A DNA stretch of 64,000 nucleotides from the NCBI RefSeq assembly GCF_030122845.1, contig NZ_CP126084.1, positions 5,108,501 through 5,172,500 on the forward strand. The letters are read 5' to 3'. The DNA is from Paenibacillus woosongensis (GTDB lineage: Bacteria; Bacillota; Bacilli; Paenibacillales; Paenibacillaceae). Below, piece by piece: positions 34,084 through 42,414 of this stretch. The position numbers and the translations under genes were made by a program. The notes below the pieces were generated by a model that ran no database searches, was not told the DNA's origin, and saw only the letters and a list, made by a program, of their open reading frames with translations. Numbering within the stretch: position 1 is the stretch's first letter; each line of letters opens with the position of its first letter.

Positions 34084-34422
34084 CTATATCTTCTTCACAA
34101 ACTCCGACTTCAGCTTCATCGCTCCGAAACCGTCAATCTTGCAATCGATATCGTGATCCCCGTCAATGAGACGGATGTTCTTCACCTTCGTACCAATTTT
34201 GATAACCGAAGAACTTCCTTTCACCTTCAAATCCTTGATAACGGTAATAGAATCGCCGTCGTTTAGAATATTGCCATTGGCATCCTTGACGACTCGAGCC
34301 CCTTCACCCTCCGCGCTTTCGCCATTTGCCGGCCATTCATGGCCGCACTCCGGGCATACTAGCAAGTCTCTATCTTCATATGTATATTCAGAACTACATT
34401 TTGGGCAATTCGGCAGCGGCAT
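34084..34422 (-). CDS. yjdM: YjdM/PhnA-family zinc-ribbon protein
   Basis: A protein of about 112 residues. The N-terminus [30 protein letters not shown] holds two CxxC pairs forming a zinc ribbon; the C-terminal domain (about 45-112; [18 protein letters not shown] and [20 protein letters not shown]) is the PhnA SH3-like fold. Despite the old name, this family is not clearly phosphonate-specific. Alignment with the Escherichia coli relative starting MSLPHCPKC favours the ATG at 34422; GGAGG lies 11 bases upstream. The gene is monocistronic. Confidence 0.9.
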   Translation of the reverse strand: MPLPNCPKCSSEYTYEDRDLLVCPECGHEWPANGESAEGEGARVVKDANGNILNDGDSITVIKDLKVKGSSSVIKIGTKVKNIRLIDGDHDIDCKIDGFGAMKLKSEFVKKI

Positions 34423-34440
34423 AACTTCCATGTCCTCCAT

Positions 34441-34757
34441 TCATTATGTTCAGTATTTGCGCGCCCGCATAGCAAGCATACAGGAGCGCCCTATGCCTTA
34501 TATAGTGTCATAATCCGCCCATATTGGCAAACATCGCTTGAATTATAAGGTTGTATCCCTCTTTTATGAATATTTCCCCCTTCCCAATTTACGGATCAGA
34601 TTCCATGATTAAGGTGTTAACAATTTATGAGCATCCATAAGGAAAGGACTGAGAATTTATAAGGGATTCCGTCAAATGGGCAACCTGAAGGGAGGCTGAT
34701 ACGAAACACCGCAACAATTATAGTGAACGCTTTCATGAGAGTCGATAACCTAATAAA
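34441..34757. other. Intergenic DNA without a recognisable gene
   Basis: No supported frame on either strand. The segment leads into the decayed fibronectin-type fragment and may contain further unrecognisable remnants of the same lost gene. Confidence 0.4.
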
Positions 34758-34990
34758 GCATTCAAGAGCAATATTCTCGAATTCACGACTACAGCCGATA
34801 ACACCTTATATGAGGAGGCTCCTTTAGCGCCTCCAAGCTATCTGAAGGTGACCGATGTCTCCGCAGATACGGTAACGCTAAACTGGGGTTCGAGCCCGCG
34901 GACGGCCAGCACAATATCTATGTAAACGGTACTTTGGAAGGCACAACCTCAGGCCATAACAACACTACAATAACCTACGGCCCGCTTCTT
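34758..34990 (+). pseudogene. Remnant of a fibronectin type III domain protein
   Basis: One plus frame reads AFKSNILEFTTTADNTLYEE, then PPSYLKVTDVSADTVTLNWGSSP, the first half of an FnIII domain of the type linking modules of secreted glycanases. At about 34900 the reading changes to another frame that continues with GQHNIYVNGTLEGTTSGHNN, the second half. A stop closes the first frame at 34925, and there is no start, signal peptide or catalytic domain. It is a frameshifted scrap of a larger extracellular enzyme next to the GH20 gene. Confidence 0.6.
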
Positions 34991-35024
34991 CGCGGCCCAA
35001 CAGCCGACCGTCGGGCCTATAAAT

Positions 35025-36935
35025 TTAAAATGGATTGATGACATGGAAAAAGACGTTTGGCGAAGCCATGCGGTAATAATAACTGCACCAGCCCGCCCCC
35101 TTCTGATTGAAACGGTTGACCGAGCTGTATACCAGCCGATCCTGCTCCAGCTCTTCAATAGCCGGAATTCGGCCGTCTACGTAGTCAAGCAGCCTTACTG
35201 CAGCCGTGTCCAGCCGATTCAAGACTCCGCCATAACGGATATCGATAACCTCCCAGCCGAACGGCTTGAACATCCGCAGCCATTGAGAGCGATGCGCCGC
35301 TCTCAGCTCCTTGACCGCGGCCGCAATAGACGGCAGCACCGCCTCCGCAATACGCCGCAGCTCGGCTTGATCGCCAGAGTCATAGGCCCGCTTCAGTTCA
35401 AGGCCAATTTCGCTTTTTTGCTTCAACACCGCGCACAGCTTCTCCGGCACGTCAAACAAATAATCCAGCTCGGCATCCTTTACGCGCACCCGGCGAATTT
35501 CCTGCTCAAGCTGCGCATAATGATCCGCCATGGCCAGCCCCTCAATCTGCTTATCAAACAGCCCCAGCAGCACATCCTGATACAGCAGAAATTTGGATGG
35601 GTTGCTCTGCTTGCTGTTATTGAGCTCCGAGCCGGGCGTCTCATCCAGATCCTTGAACTTCAGGAATGCCTCAGCCTCGATGCCTGTACAGAACTTCACC
35701 CGTTCCGCCACCTGGCACCAGGCCAGTTCTCCCTCCGTGTAGGCATGCTCCGCGTAAAACTGCAAGCCGAGCAGCGCCGCATACGGATTCCCCTCCATGC
35801 CGTCGTCGCCCCACATCGTGGCGTAGACTTCACGAATGCCCTCCTGCTTACATACCTGAAGCGCCGAATCCGTAGCGTTCAGGGACAGCCCATAGTTCAC
35901 GCCAAAGGTGTTGAACACCCAAATTCCCCCGGCAAATGCCAGATTGCAGCCCAGCGGCCGATGCTTCGCAATCAGCTTTACATAATCCTCTTTGTCGATG
36001 TGCGCGTAATCCCAGTACACCATATCCACATCCTTTGGAATTCTACGCGCCATTTCCTCAGGGATCTGTGTCTCGGTATCATAATGCTCCGCCCCGTCCT
36101 TCGAGGCAAATTTCAAGAACATGTCGCTCCACATCATCGGCTTCAGTCCCCGGCGGCGCACCATCTCGAGCACCTTCTCCAAATGGCCGGTCATGATTTC
36201 AAATCTATCTACATATCCGTTCCGATCCAAATATTTGCCCCGGCCAAGCTCTTCCGCTTCATCCATGCCAATATGGATCTTCCGGCTGCGGAACGGGGCG
36301 CTGACCGCTTCGATCATCCGGTCGACCAGCTCCTCAGTTCTCTCGTCTCCAACCAGGAGTGCTCCCTTCGTGTCTTTATAGAAGGACACCGGTTCCCATT
36401 TTAGGAACTCCTCCAGGTGCGCAAGGGTCTGGATGCTTGGGAATGCCTCTATTCCAAATTGATCCGCATAATCATCGATTTCCCGGAGCTCATCCTGCGT
36501 ATAACGCCCCCGCATATAACCGAAGTAAGGCTCGCCGCTAATTTCATAGGTATCCTCGAGATACAGCATCACCGTGTTTAGGCCCATCAACGCCATTTTT
36601 CGCAGCAAAAACTTGAAGCTGTCCAACGTCAGGACGCCATTGCGGGACAAGTCGAACATCGGGCCGATCGTGTCAAACTGCTCCGTTTCCCGAATTGTAA
36701 AAGGCCTGCCATTTCGGCCATACTGCACAAGCAGCCCCAACCCCCGAAAGAATTGGTGCTTCCTGGCGAAGCGGATGTATGCCCCGCCTTCGTTCAATCC
36801 GATTTCAAGATCGCCGGCAGACAATTCTACCTGAACGGGAAGACCGGCCTCATCTTCCGTAAAGGCAATTTCCTGCGACAAGGCCTGAATTCCAGGCCGC
36901 AGAGACGTCACATTTCCTTCAAAGCGCAGCTTCAT
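35025..36935 (-). CDS. Glycoside hydrolase family 20 (beta-N-acetylhexosaminidase-like)
   Basis: A 636-residue enzyme without a signal peptide, so intracellular. Residues about 1-85 resemble the GH20b alpha/beta domain. The barrel begins with GPMFDLSRNGVLTLDSFKFLLRKMALMGLNTVMLYLEDTYE (seen in parts). The catalytic Asp-Glu pair is Asp225-Glu226 in KIHIGMDEAEELG; Glu226 would be the acid and Asp225 would orient the substrate acetamido group. Later motifs include MMWSDMFLKFA and VYWDYAHIDK. The C-terminal 200 residues are helical. The family removes terminal GlcNAc or GalNAc from chitooligosaccharides, wall or host glycans. It stands alone, ATG 36935 being preceded by AGGAGGGG. Confidence 0.88.
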   Translation of the reverse strand: MKLRFEGNVTSLRPGIQALSQEIAFTEDEAGLPVQVELSAGDLEIGLNEGGAYIRFARKHQFFRGLGLLVQYGRNGRPFTIRETEQFDTIGPMFDLSRNGVLTLDSFKFLLRKMALMGLNTVMLYLEDTYEISGEPYFGYMRGRYTQDELREIDDYADQFGIEAFPSIQTLAHLEEFLKWEPVSFYKDTKGALLVGDERTEELVDRMIEAVSAPFRSRKIHIGMDEAEELGRGKYLDRNGYVDRFEIMTGHLEKVLEMVRRRGLKPMMWSDMFLKFASKDGAEHYDTETQIPEEMARRIPKDVDMVYWDYAHIDKEDYVKLIAKHRPLGCNLAFAGGIWVFNTFGVNYGLSLNATDSALQVCKQEGIREVYATMWGDDGMEGNPYAALLGLQFYAEHAYTEGELAWCQVAERVKFCTGIEAEAFLKFKDLDETPGSELNNSKQSNPSKFLLYQDVLLGLFDKQIEGLAMADHYAQLEQEIRRVRVKDAELDYLFDVPEKLCAVLKQKSEIGLELKRAYDSGDQAELRRIAEAVLPSIAAAVKELRAAHRSQWLRMFKPFGWEVIDIRYGGVLNRLDTAAVRLLDYVDGRIPAIEELEQDRLVYSSVNRFNQKGAGWCSYYYRMASPNVFFHVINPF

Positions 36936-37104
36936 TTTCCCCCTCCTAATATACAGGCTTTTTCCACGCTATCCAGAATATAAAGCGCTTTACTACCTAC
37001 TATACTAGAAAAAATATAGCCTAAAGGGGGAAATTCCTCTGATCATTTTCATGGATCAACTACTAAATAAAATAAGATAAACGTAGTAGGCCATTGGCAT
37101 TATA

Positions 37105-37132
37105 TTGACATTATTCCACATAATTATACAAT
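37105..37132 (+). promoter_or_regulatory. Sigma-A-type promoter with flanking inverted repeat
   Basis: TTGACA (37105-37110), a 16-base spacer and TACAAT (37127-37132) form a good promoter for the coiled-coil gene starting at 37253, giving a leader of about 115 bases. TGACATT (37106-37112) and AATGTCA (37131-37137) are complementary and overlap both boxes, so the site may also be an operator. Confidence 0.55.
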
Positions 37133-37252
37133 GTCATTAGATAGATTTATTTTTGATACGTCGTATTTCATACATAACTACTACTTTAGTAATGTTTTTC
37201 ACATTTTTTAGGTCAGAACTGTCTAAACTATTTTATTTTAGGAGACGAAGCT

Positions 37253-37987
37253 ATGGCTAGGGATACTAAAAATAAGTCAATGGGTTGGTTGAAAGGCGTT
37301 CTTTCTAATTCAAATGAACCTGTTCCAACTGCCAAAGAAGGGGTAGAAGAACCTCTAGAGCTAGTCGAAGATACGGTTAGCCACAAGGAAGTACCCAGTC
37401 CATCGGAAAGCTCTAGCAAGAAATACATGCTTTCTAAAGAGAATCTTGATAAAGTATCTCTGGATTTAGTCGTTTCTCTTGAGAACATGCTGAATGAGCG
37501 ACAATTGATTCTATACAAAAACGAAGATTACGAGCAGCAGCTGCAGACGGCAAATGAAGCGATCAGCCGTTTAAAGTATGATCTGGTCAAGAAGGAACAG
37601 ATTATTCAAGATAAAAGCAAGGAAATCCGCACGCTGGAAACTAGCCTGACCAACAAGCAAATGGCTTATGACCAGCTTCTCGAAGACTATAAAGAGTATC
37701 AAAGTACGGCAAACCACGATTTCGAGAAGGTGTCCAGCCAGCTGGAGAAAGAAATCAACAAGTATAACCTGCTCAAAGAAGAGTCGGCGAATATCCAGTA
37801 TCAAAATATGCTAACGATGAGAGAACTGGAAGAGAGAATCCGAGAGCTGGAAGCTGAGAACACGAAGTTCGAGGCACAATACGCAAAAATTTTGGCGGAA
37901 AAAGCCGAGTTAATGCAGACGATCAACGATTTTACAGAGCGGATGTCGTTCTCCTTCTCATCAAAATCCACTTCCACTTCCGAATAA
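37253..37987 (+). CDS. Cytoplasmic coiled-coil protein, unknown function
   Basis: A 244-residue acidic protein. Residues about 1-60 are low complexity (Ser, Glu, Pro) and probably disordered. From about 65 to 230 there is a continuous heptad-rich coiled coil (for example EQQLQTANEAISRLKYDLVKKEQIIQ and ELEERIRELEAENTKFEAQY). The tail is rich in Ser, Phe and Thr. No family is recognised. AGGAG lies eight bases before the ATG. It precedes a membrane-anchored polysaccharide deacetylase gene by 43 bp on the same strand, so the two are probably cotranscribed; a scaffold role for the deacetylase's cytoplasmic part is possible but unproven. Confidence 0.8.
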   Translation: MARDTKNKSMGWLKGVLSNSNEPVPTAKEGVEEPLELVEDTVSHKEVPSPSESSSKKYMLSKENLDKVSLDLVVSLENMLNERQLILYKNEDYEQQLQTANEAISRLKYDLVKKEQIIQDKSKEIRTLETSLTNKQMAYDQLLEDYKEYQSTANHDFEKVSSQLEKEINKYNLLKEESANIQYQNMLTMRELEERIRELEAENTKFEAQYAKILAEKAELMQTINDFTERMSFSFSSKSTSTSE

Positions 37988-38030
37988 TGACTACCTGCTC
38001 TCTAGTCACTGCTAGAGAAAGGAGATATCT

Positions 38031-39296
38031 ATGTCCGTGCAAGTCTATCAGGTGAAGCTGCTAGAGCTTCATTCCGTCCATAAAGAGCTAGATCAATCCT
38101 ATTTGCGAGTCAAGTTGACCTCTGATCAGGAATTAGAGCTGCTGTGGCATATCGACGAGGAAACAGCGGAAAGCCTGCTGGCCGTCCTGGAACCGGAAGG
38201 GGTCTACAAATATAGATTATCCTTCCATAGCTCTTGGAATTCCGTCAAAAACCAATACGAAAGCTTCCTGACCAAAACCTACCGCGATCAAAGCGAGAGA
38301 GTCTATTTCTCCTGCTCGGAAGCCTATGTAAGCGGATTAAACGCGATCAAGAACAATGATCCCGTCAGCGAAATCCAAACCCGGTCAGCTGGATTCGAGG
38401 CGTCGCCTCCACAGGAGTCCCAAGCAGCGAAGGAAGTCCGTCAGCCTAAGCTCCAGCGCAGGCTAACCTGGGCGGCAGTGGCGTTATTGAGCCTGGTTTT
38501 CACGGTTCTGCTGGGATCTTCTATGCCAACCTTTATCTATAAGGCAGCCAGCGGTGAAGTGGCGAACGCAAGTTTCGGCGAGAGCGAAGTCAACAGAAAT
38601 TTCGCCGGATACGTGGCAGGCCATAGAGCTGTTACCGTTAGCGCACAATTTAGAGCCAGCTCCAACAGCGAACCGAGACAACCTCTACAGGAGTCCGTTC
38701 AACCAACTTTACCGACCGTAGCCCTGGAGGAAGCCGTTACCTTCAACCTTCCTAAAGGCAAGGTGGCGCTGACCTTTGACGACGGCCCCTCGAAGTATAC
38801 TAAGGCGATTACGGATATCCTGACGGAGCATGAAGTTGGGGGCAGCTTCTTTTTTATCGGGAAAAACGTTAAGAAGTACCCTGAATCGGTGCAATACGCA
38901 AAATCAAGCGGGTACACAGTTGGCAGCCATAGCATGAATCATTTGGAATTGCCCAAGCTGTCTAGCGATAAACAAAAATATGAAATCACGCATCCCAATG
39001 AGCTGATTCAGAAAATCACCAACGAGCCTGTCGTGCTGTTCCGGCCTCCTTACGGAGCCCACAATGATTCGATCACCGACATCGTACGTGGAATCGATAA
39101 CAAGATGGTGCTATGGAACGTCGATACCAAGGACTGGGAAAGCCGGGATGCCGAGAAAATTTACAATTCCGTGGCAAAGGCCAAAGTTAACGGATCGATT
39201 ATTCTTCTCCATGAGTCCCAGGCCACGGTTGACGCTTTGCCGCGAATCATTCAGTTCCTGAAGGAACAGAACCTGGAGCTTGTCAATTTGCAATAA
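38031..39296 (+). CDS. Membrane-anchored polysaccharide deacetylase (NodB domain)
   Basis: A 421-residue protein of unusual layout. Residues 1-140 are cytoplasmic and unrecognised; a membrane helix spans about 145-163; an external linker follows; the NodB domain covers about 240-421. Its metal-binding triad is visible: FDDGPS with Asp250-Asp251, then GSHSMNH with His300 and His304. RPPYGAHN (near 341) and LLHES (near 397) complete the active site. The enzyme should remove N-acetyl groups from peptidoglycan or another envelope glycan. AAAGGAG precedes the ATG by eight bases. The upstream coiled-coil gene may be a cytoplasmic partner. Confidence 0.9.
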   Translation: MSVQVYQVKLLELHSVHKELDQSYLRVKLTSDQELELLWHIDEETAESLLAVLEPEGVYKYRLSFHSSWNSVKNQYESFLTKTYRDQSERVYFSCSEAYVSGLNAIKNNDPVSEIQTRSAGFEASPPQESQAAKEVRQPKLQRRLTWAAVALLSLVFTVLLGSSMPTFIYKAASGEVANASFGESEVNRNFAGYVAGHRAVTVSAQFRASSNSEPRQPLQESVQPTLPTVALEEAVTFNLPKGKVALTFDDGPSKYTKAITDILTEHEVGGSFFFIGKNVKKYPESVQYAKSSGYTVGSHSMNHLELPKLSSDKQKYEITHPNELIQKITNEPVVLFRPPYGAHNDSITDIVRGIDNKMVLWNVDTKDWESRDAEKIYNSVAKAKVNGSIILLHESQATVDALPRIIQFLKEQNLELVNLQ

Positions 39297-39298
39297 CT

Positions 39299-39336
39299 AT
39301 AAAGACCACCCTTTCGGGTGGTCTTTATTTCTTTCT
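39299..39336 (+). terminator. Rho-independent terminator after the deacetylase gene
   Basis: AAAGACCACC and GGTGGTCTTT form a perfect 10-bp stem around CTTTCG, followed by ATTTCTTTCTTT. Confidence 0.92.
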
Positions 39337-39408
39337 TTAGAGAGTACTCGGCAGACGTGTTCTGCTCCGCAATATTTTCCTTACCTTCCAATTGCCCGCC
39401 TATTCTGT

Positions 39409-40374
39409 TTACTCCCCGCCGTGCAAATAACGAACCGTACCCGCATCGAGCTGAAGATCGCCTGCGCTTATGCTCTCCTCCAGCTGCTGCCTGGTGCGGC
39501 AGCCGACAATCGGAAACGTGGCAAACGGCTGCGACGTCAAATACGCAAGCGCTATTTCGGTTCCAGAGCGGCCAAGCTGCCCCGCAAGCTCCTGAACCCT
39601 GTTCAGCCGCGCAAAGTTGGCCTCATTGTAGAACATGGCGGCAACACTGGGCTTGGAACGATCCTCAGGACGGAATTTTCCGCTGAAAAATCCCTGTGCC
39701 TGAGACGTATACGGGATAGCCGCAAGCCCTGTCTTGATATGATAATCCAGCATCTGCCCGTCCATCTGGACAGTGGTTGGATCCGCCACGCTCCCCGGGT
39801 TCACCTCAGCCAAGCTCCACTGCATCTGATTGGCTACAAAGGGCTGTTTTCCTGTAGAGACAGCATACTGCCTAGCCGCCTCGATGCGCTCGGTCGTCCA
39901 ATTGGAGCAAGCATAGTAACGAATGCGCCCCGCCTGAACGTGCGCATGCAGGGAATCGATAATTTCCTCAACCGGGCGGGAGGGATCATCGCGATGCAGC
40001 CAATATAAATCGATCACATCGGTTCCCAGATGGGTCAAGCTCTTCTCCAAATCCAACGAAATATCTTCTGGCGAGAGCCTGCTTGCCAAGAGATTGTCGA
40101 AAGGCGGATGCCCTCCCTTGGTCGCAAGGATAATCTTGTCCCGGTTTCCCCTGCTCTTCAGCCATTTGCCAATCGTCTTCTCGCTCACGCTCTTTACTTC
40201 GCTTTCCCAATCGGAGTACACGCTCGCCGTGTCAATGAAATTACCCCCGAGGCCGCAATAAGCGTCCATCAGAGCAAAAGAATCGGCCTCGCCAATCGCA
40301 CCGCCGATCGTTGCCGTTCCGAAGCATATCCGGGAAGCATGCAGCTCGGTATGCGGTATTGTTGCATATTTCAT
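39409..40374 (-). CDS. Aldo/keto reductase
   Basis: A protein of about 321 residues with the AKR TIM barrel: FIDTASVYSDWESEVKSVSE contains the catalytic Asp and Tyr, the Lys is in KIILATKGG, and DVIDLYWLHRDDPSRPVEEI contains the His. FPIVGCRTRQQLEESI near the end binds the NADPH phosphate. The substrate is unknown. The frame opens five codons earlier, but GAGGAGGG precedes the ATG at 40374. A terminator at 40447-40478 separates it from the ThuA gene, so it has its own promoter although it faces the same way as the LacI-controlled cluster; a shared role in sugar metabolism is possible. Confidence 0.9.
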   Translation of the reverse strand: MKYATIPHTELHASRICFGTATIGGAIGEADSFALMDAYCGLGGNFIDTASVYSDWESEVKSVSEKTIGKWLKSRGNRDKIILATKGGHPPFDNLLASRLSPEDISLDLEKSLTHLGTDVIDLYWLHRDDPSRPVEEIIDSLHAHVQAGRIRYYACSNWTTERIEAARQYAVSTGKQPFVANQMQWSLAEVNPGSVADPTTVQMDGQMLDYHIKTGLAAIPYTSQAQGFFSGKFRPEDRSKPSVAAMFYNEANFARLNRVQELAGQLGRSGTEIALAYLTSQPFATFPIVGCRTRQQLEESISAGDLQLDAGTVRYLHGGE

Positions 40375-40446
40375 AGGAACCCTCCTCACTGAATAAAAAA
40401 ATGCTCATTCTCTAAAGTATCGCACTTCAGCAGTACATAAAGCAAA

Positions 40447-40478
40447 GGGGAACACCGCCCGTATAGGGTGGTGTTCCC
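40447..40478 (-). terminator. Terminator after the ThuA-domain gene
   Basis: GGGAACACC and GGTGTTCCC arms with inner CCC/GGG pairs form a strong hairpin just after the ThuA stop codon, followed on the minus strand by CTTTGC. Confidence 0.8.
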
Positions 40479-40485
40479 TCTCCAA

Positions 40486-41136
40486 TCAGAGCTTGGCGCA
40501 CCAGGTAACCAGGCTTCTCATCACCTTAATAAACCACGGCATCAGCAGGCCATCGGATAAATGAGCCGGCGTGATGCAGCCGACACGGCCAGACCCGTAG
40601 CTGTGATACCAGCCGGCCACGGCTTCCCCGTCCTTGGAGGACGAGCGCATAAATATATTCGTCTCTTCCTCCTTACAGTCGACAAAATAATGCTCGTCCA
40701 GGAAGCTGAAAGCTTCTCCTAAGTCGCCCAGCTCCGTTCCGGCCAGCGGCGTATAAGTCACAACGCTGGGCTCTGGATGCATAAGGAAGCGGCCGCGAAG
40801 CATTCTCACATATTCCCCGTCTTCCGGATAAGATGCCAGTCCCGAATGCCATGCCAGCCATGCTCCCCCGCTGGCCACATATTTCTCGATCTGCCCGGCC
40901 GCCTGTTCTGTCATCCAGTACCTTACCTGCTCCGCTTCCGGATCGATGTAATTCCCGGCAAACAAAACAACTAAATCGGGCGATTTGACCAATTCTTGCT
41001 CCAACTGCCCGACACCCGCATATGTGACCTGAGCTTGAGCCTTGCTCGTAAAAGGCTCGATAGCCCGCTCCCAAGATTGCCTGGCCAGTTCTCCATCATG
41101 ATAATAATCGCCAACGACTACGAGTATACGCTTCAT
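40486..41136 (-). CDS. ThuA-domain protein (class I glutamine-amidotransferase-like fold)
   Basis: A 216-residue protein. MKRILVVVGDYYHDGELARQSWERA and LVVLFAGNYIDPEAEQ, then GGAWLAWHSGLASYPE and GRVGCITPAHLSDGLLMPWF, follow the ThuA/trehalose-utilisation fold. The family occurs in sugar-utilisation operons and its chemistry is unsettled. ATG 41136 follows GGAGATGATGACGG. It is the last gene of the LacI-VOC-SDR-ThuA group (26 bp after SDR) and is followed by a terminator, so it probably takes part in handling a specific carbohydrate or its oxidised derivative. Confidence 0.87.
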   Translation of the reverse strand: MKRILVVVGDYYHDGELARQSWERAIEPFTSKAQAQVTYAGVGQLEQELVKSPDLVVLFAGNYIDPEAEQVRYWMTEQAAGQIEKYVASGGAWLAWHSGLASYPEDGEYVRMLRGRFLMHPEPSVVTYTPLAGTELGDLGEAFSFLDEHYFVDCKEEETNIFMRSSSKDGEAVAGWYHSYGSGRVGCITPAHLSDGLLMPWFIKVMRSLVTWCAKL

Positions 41137-41162
41137 CCGTCATCATCTCCGATCCGCCCTGC

Positions 41163-41864
41163 TTAATACGGCATAGGCTCTCCTTTATGAGTAATCATCC
41201 AGCTCTCTTGCGCAGGCACAACCTTCCTCTCGGCCAGATTCAGCAGGCCAATGGCCGTATCCCCAGGATCTCCTGGCGCTTGCTCTCCCCCCATCGGCGT
41301 TCGAATCCACCCCGGGTGGACGTTATACACGGCGAAGCCTTGAGGCGCAAGCTCCTTGCGCAGCTGCGCCGAGAAGAACGACAGCGCGCTCTTGGACAGC
41401 GCATACGGGTAATCCCGGCCATACGCCGCCGTAAAGCATCCCGCCTCCGAGCTGATATTGATAATGCAAGGCCTCTCACTGCGGCGAAGCAGCGGCAGGA
41501 AGTGCTTGACCATTTTCATCGGCCCGTAAAGATTAGTCATCATCGAGCGCTCCACCTCTGCCATATCGAGCTGCTCCAGCTTCTTATCGCGGGCGATAAG
41601 AATTCCCGCATTGTTAATCAGCACATCCACCGTGCCCCCTTGTCGTTCAACGGCGTTCTTCGCTGCAATAATTTCGCTTTCTACATTCACGTCCAGCTGA
41701 ATCAGCTCCAGCTGTCCAGGATGCTCCTGCCGCATGGCCTCGAACTGCTCATGGCTCTGCTGCAAATTCCGAACACCCGCAATGACATGATGCCCGCCTT
41801 TAAGCGCTTCGCTGACCGTAGAGAAACCCAGCCCTTTGCTCGCGCCCGTAATTAGAATATTCAT
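41163..41864 (-). CDS. Short-chain dehydrogenase/reductase
   Basis: A protein of about 233 residues with the classical SDR pattern: TGASKGLGFSTV at the N-terminus for NAD(P) binding, NNAGIL (near 86), and catalytic Ser in INISSEAG with YPYALSKSAL providing Tyr and Lys. The substrate is unknown; in this operon a sugar or sugar-derived alcohol is plausible. The frame opens with GTG 41870, but ATG 41864 with AAGGTGG nine bases upstream is favoured. It lies between the VOC and ThuA genes with short gaps and is presumably under the LacI-type repressor. Confidence 0.9.
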   Translation of the reverse strand: MNILITGASKGLGFSTVSEALKGGHHVIAGVRNLQQSHEQFEAMRQEHPGQLELIQLDVNVESEIIAAKNAVERQGGTVDVLINNAGILIARDKKLEQLDMAEVERSMMTNLYGPMKMVKHFLPLLRRSERPCIINISSEAGCFTAAYGRDYPYALSKSALSFFSAQLRKELAPQGFAVYNVHPGWIRTPMGGEQAPGDPGDTAIGLLNLAERKVVPAQESWMITHKGEPMPY

Positions 41865-41903
41865 CCCCACTCGCCACCTTCTTCAGCAATCTGTCCAGCT
41901 CTG

Positions 41904-42359
41904 TCAGTTATCGTTCTCAAGCAGTTCCACCATCACCTTCAATTCCTTGAACGTATCCATATACGCGTAACGGCCGCCCGTGTACTCGCCTCTCTGAATC
42001 AGCGGCATCTGATTCGCCTCCAAGACCGCGATCTTCTCCTTCATCCCTTTGATGACAAAGGCGATATGGTGTACCCCTTCGCCCTGCTCGTCCAGGAACT
42101 CCCGCCACGTTGAAGGATGCTCGTCCGGTTCAATCAGCTCCACCTGCAGCTGCCCGCAATCGAGAAAAGCGAGCTTGGCGCGGGCCTCCGAAGACGCTCC
42201 CTTAAATTCGGTTCGAGCGACATCTACAGTGTCCGTCCAGAACCACCTCGGCTTCTCTATTCCGAAGAAATCCGCATAACTCTGGGATACTTTGTCGATG
42301 TCGCGTACAATGATTCCGATTTGCGTAATGACGTTGGTTCCTAAAAATCCTTTTTCCAT
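41904..42359 (-). CDS. VOC (glyoxalase/dioxygenase fold) protein
   Basis: A 151-residue vicinal-oxygen-chelate protein with two beta-alpha-beta-beta-beta modules: NVITQIGIIVRDIDKVSQSYADFFG, LDCGQLQVELIEPDE and GEGVHHIAFVIKGMKEK, then YAYMDTFKELKVMVELLE. The metal ligands are likely the Gln of ITQIG, Glu in QVELIEP, His in VHHIAF and Glu in MVELL. It resembles methylmalonyl-CoA-epimerase-type or sugar-associated VOC enzymes; the substrate is not determined. AGGAG precedes the ATG. It lies 55 bp after lacI and heads the catabolic genes of the group. Confidence 0.87.
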   Translation of the reverse strand: MEKGFLGTNVITQIGIIVRDIDKVSQSYADFFGIEKPRWFWTDTVDVARTEFKGASSEARAKLAFLDCGQLQVELIEPDEHPSTWREFLDEQGEGVHHIAFVIKGMKEKIAVLEANQMPLIQRGEYTGGRYAYMDTFKELKVMVELLENDN

Positions 42360-42414
42360 GGGATCATGCTCCTTTTCGATGGGTCTATATTGGGGTTAGT
42401 ATGTGTTGCCGCCT

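Noticed and set aside
35043..36404. Long plus-strand open frame (453 codons)
   Set aside because: It lies antisense within the GH20 gene, has no recognisable domain and no ribosome site, and has the His/Arg/Pro-rich look of an antisense shadow.
39280..40008. Plus-strand open frame of 242 codons
   Set aside because: It begins inside the deacetylase stop/terminator and runs antisense to the aldo/keto reductase gene.
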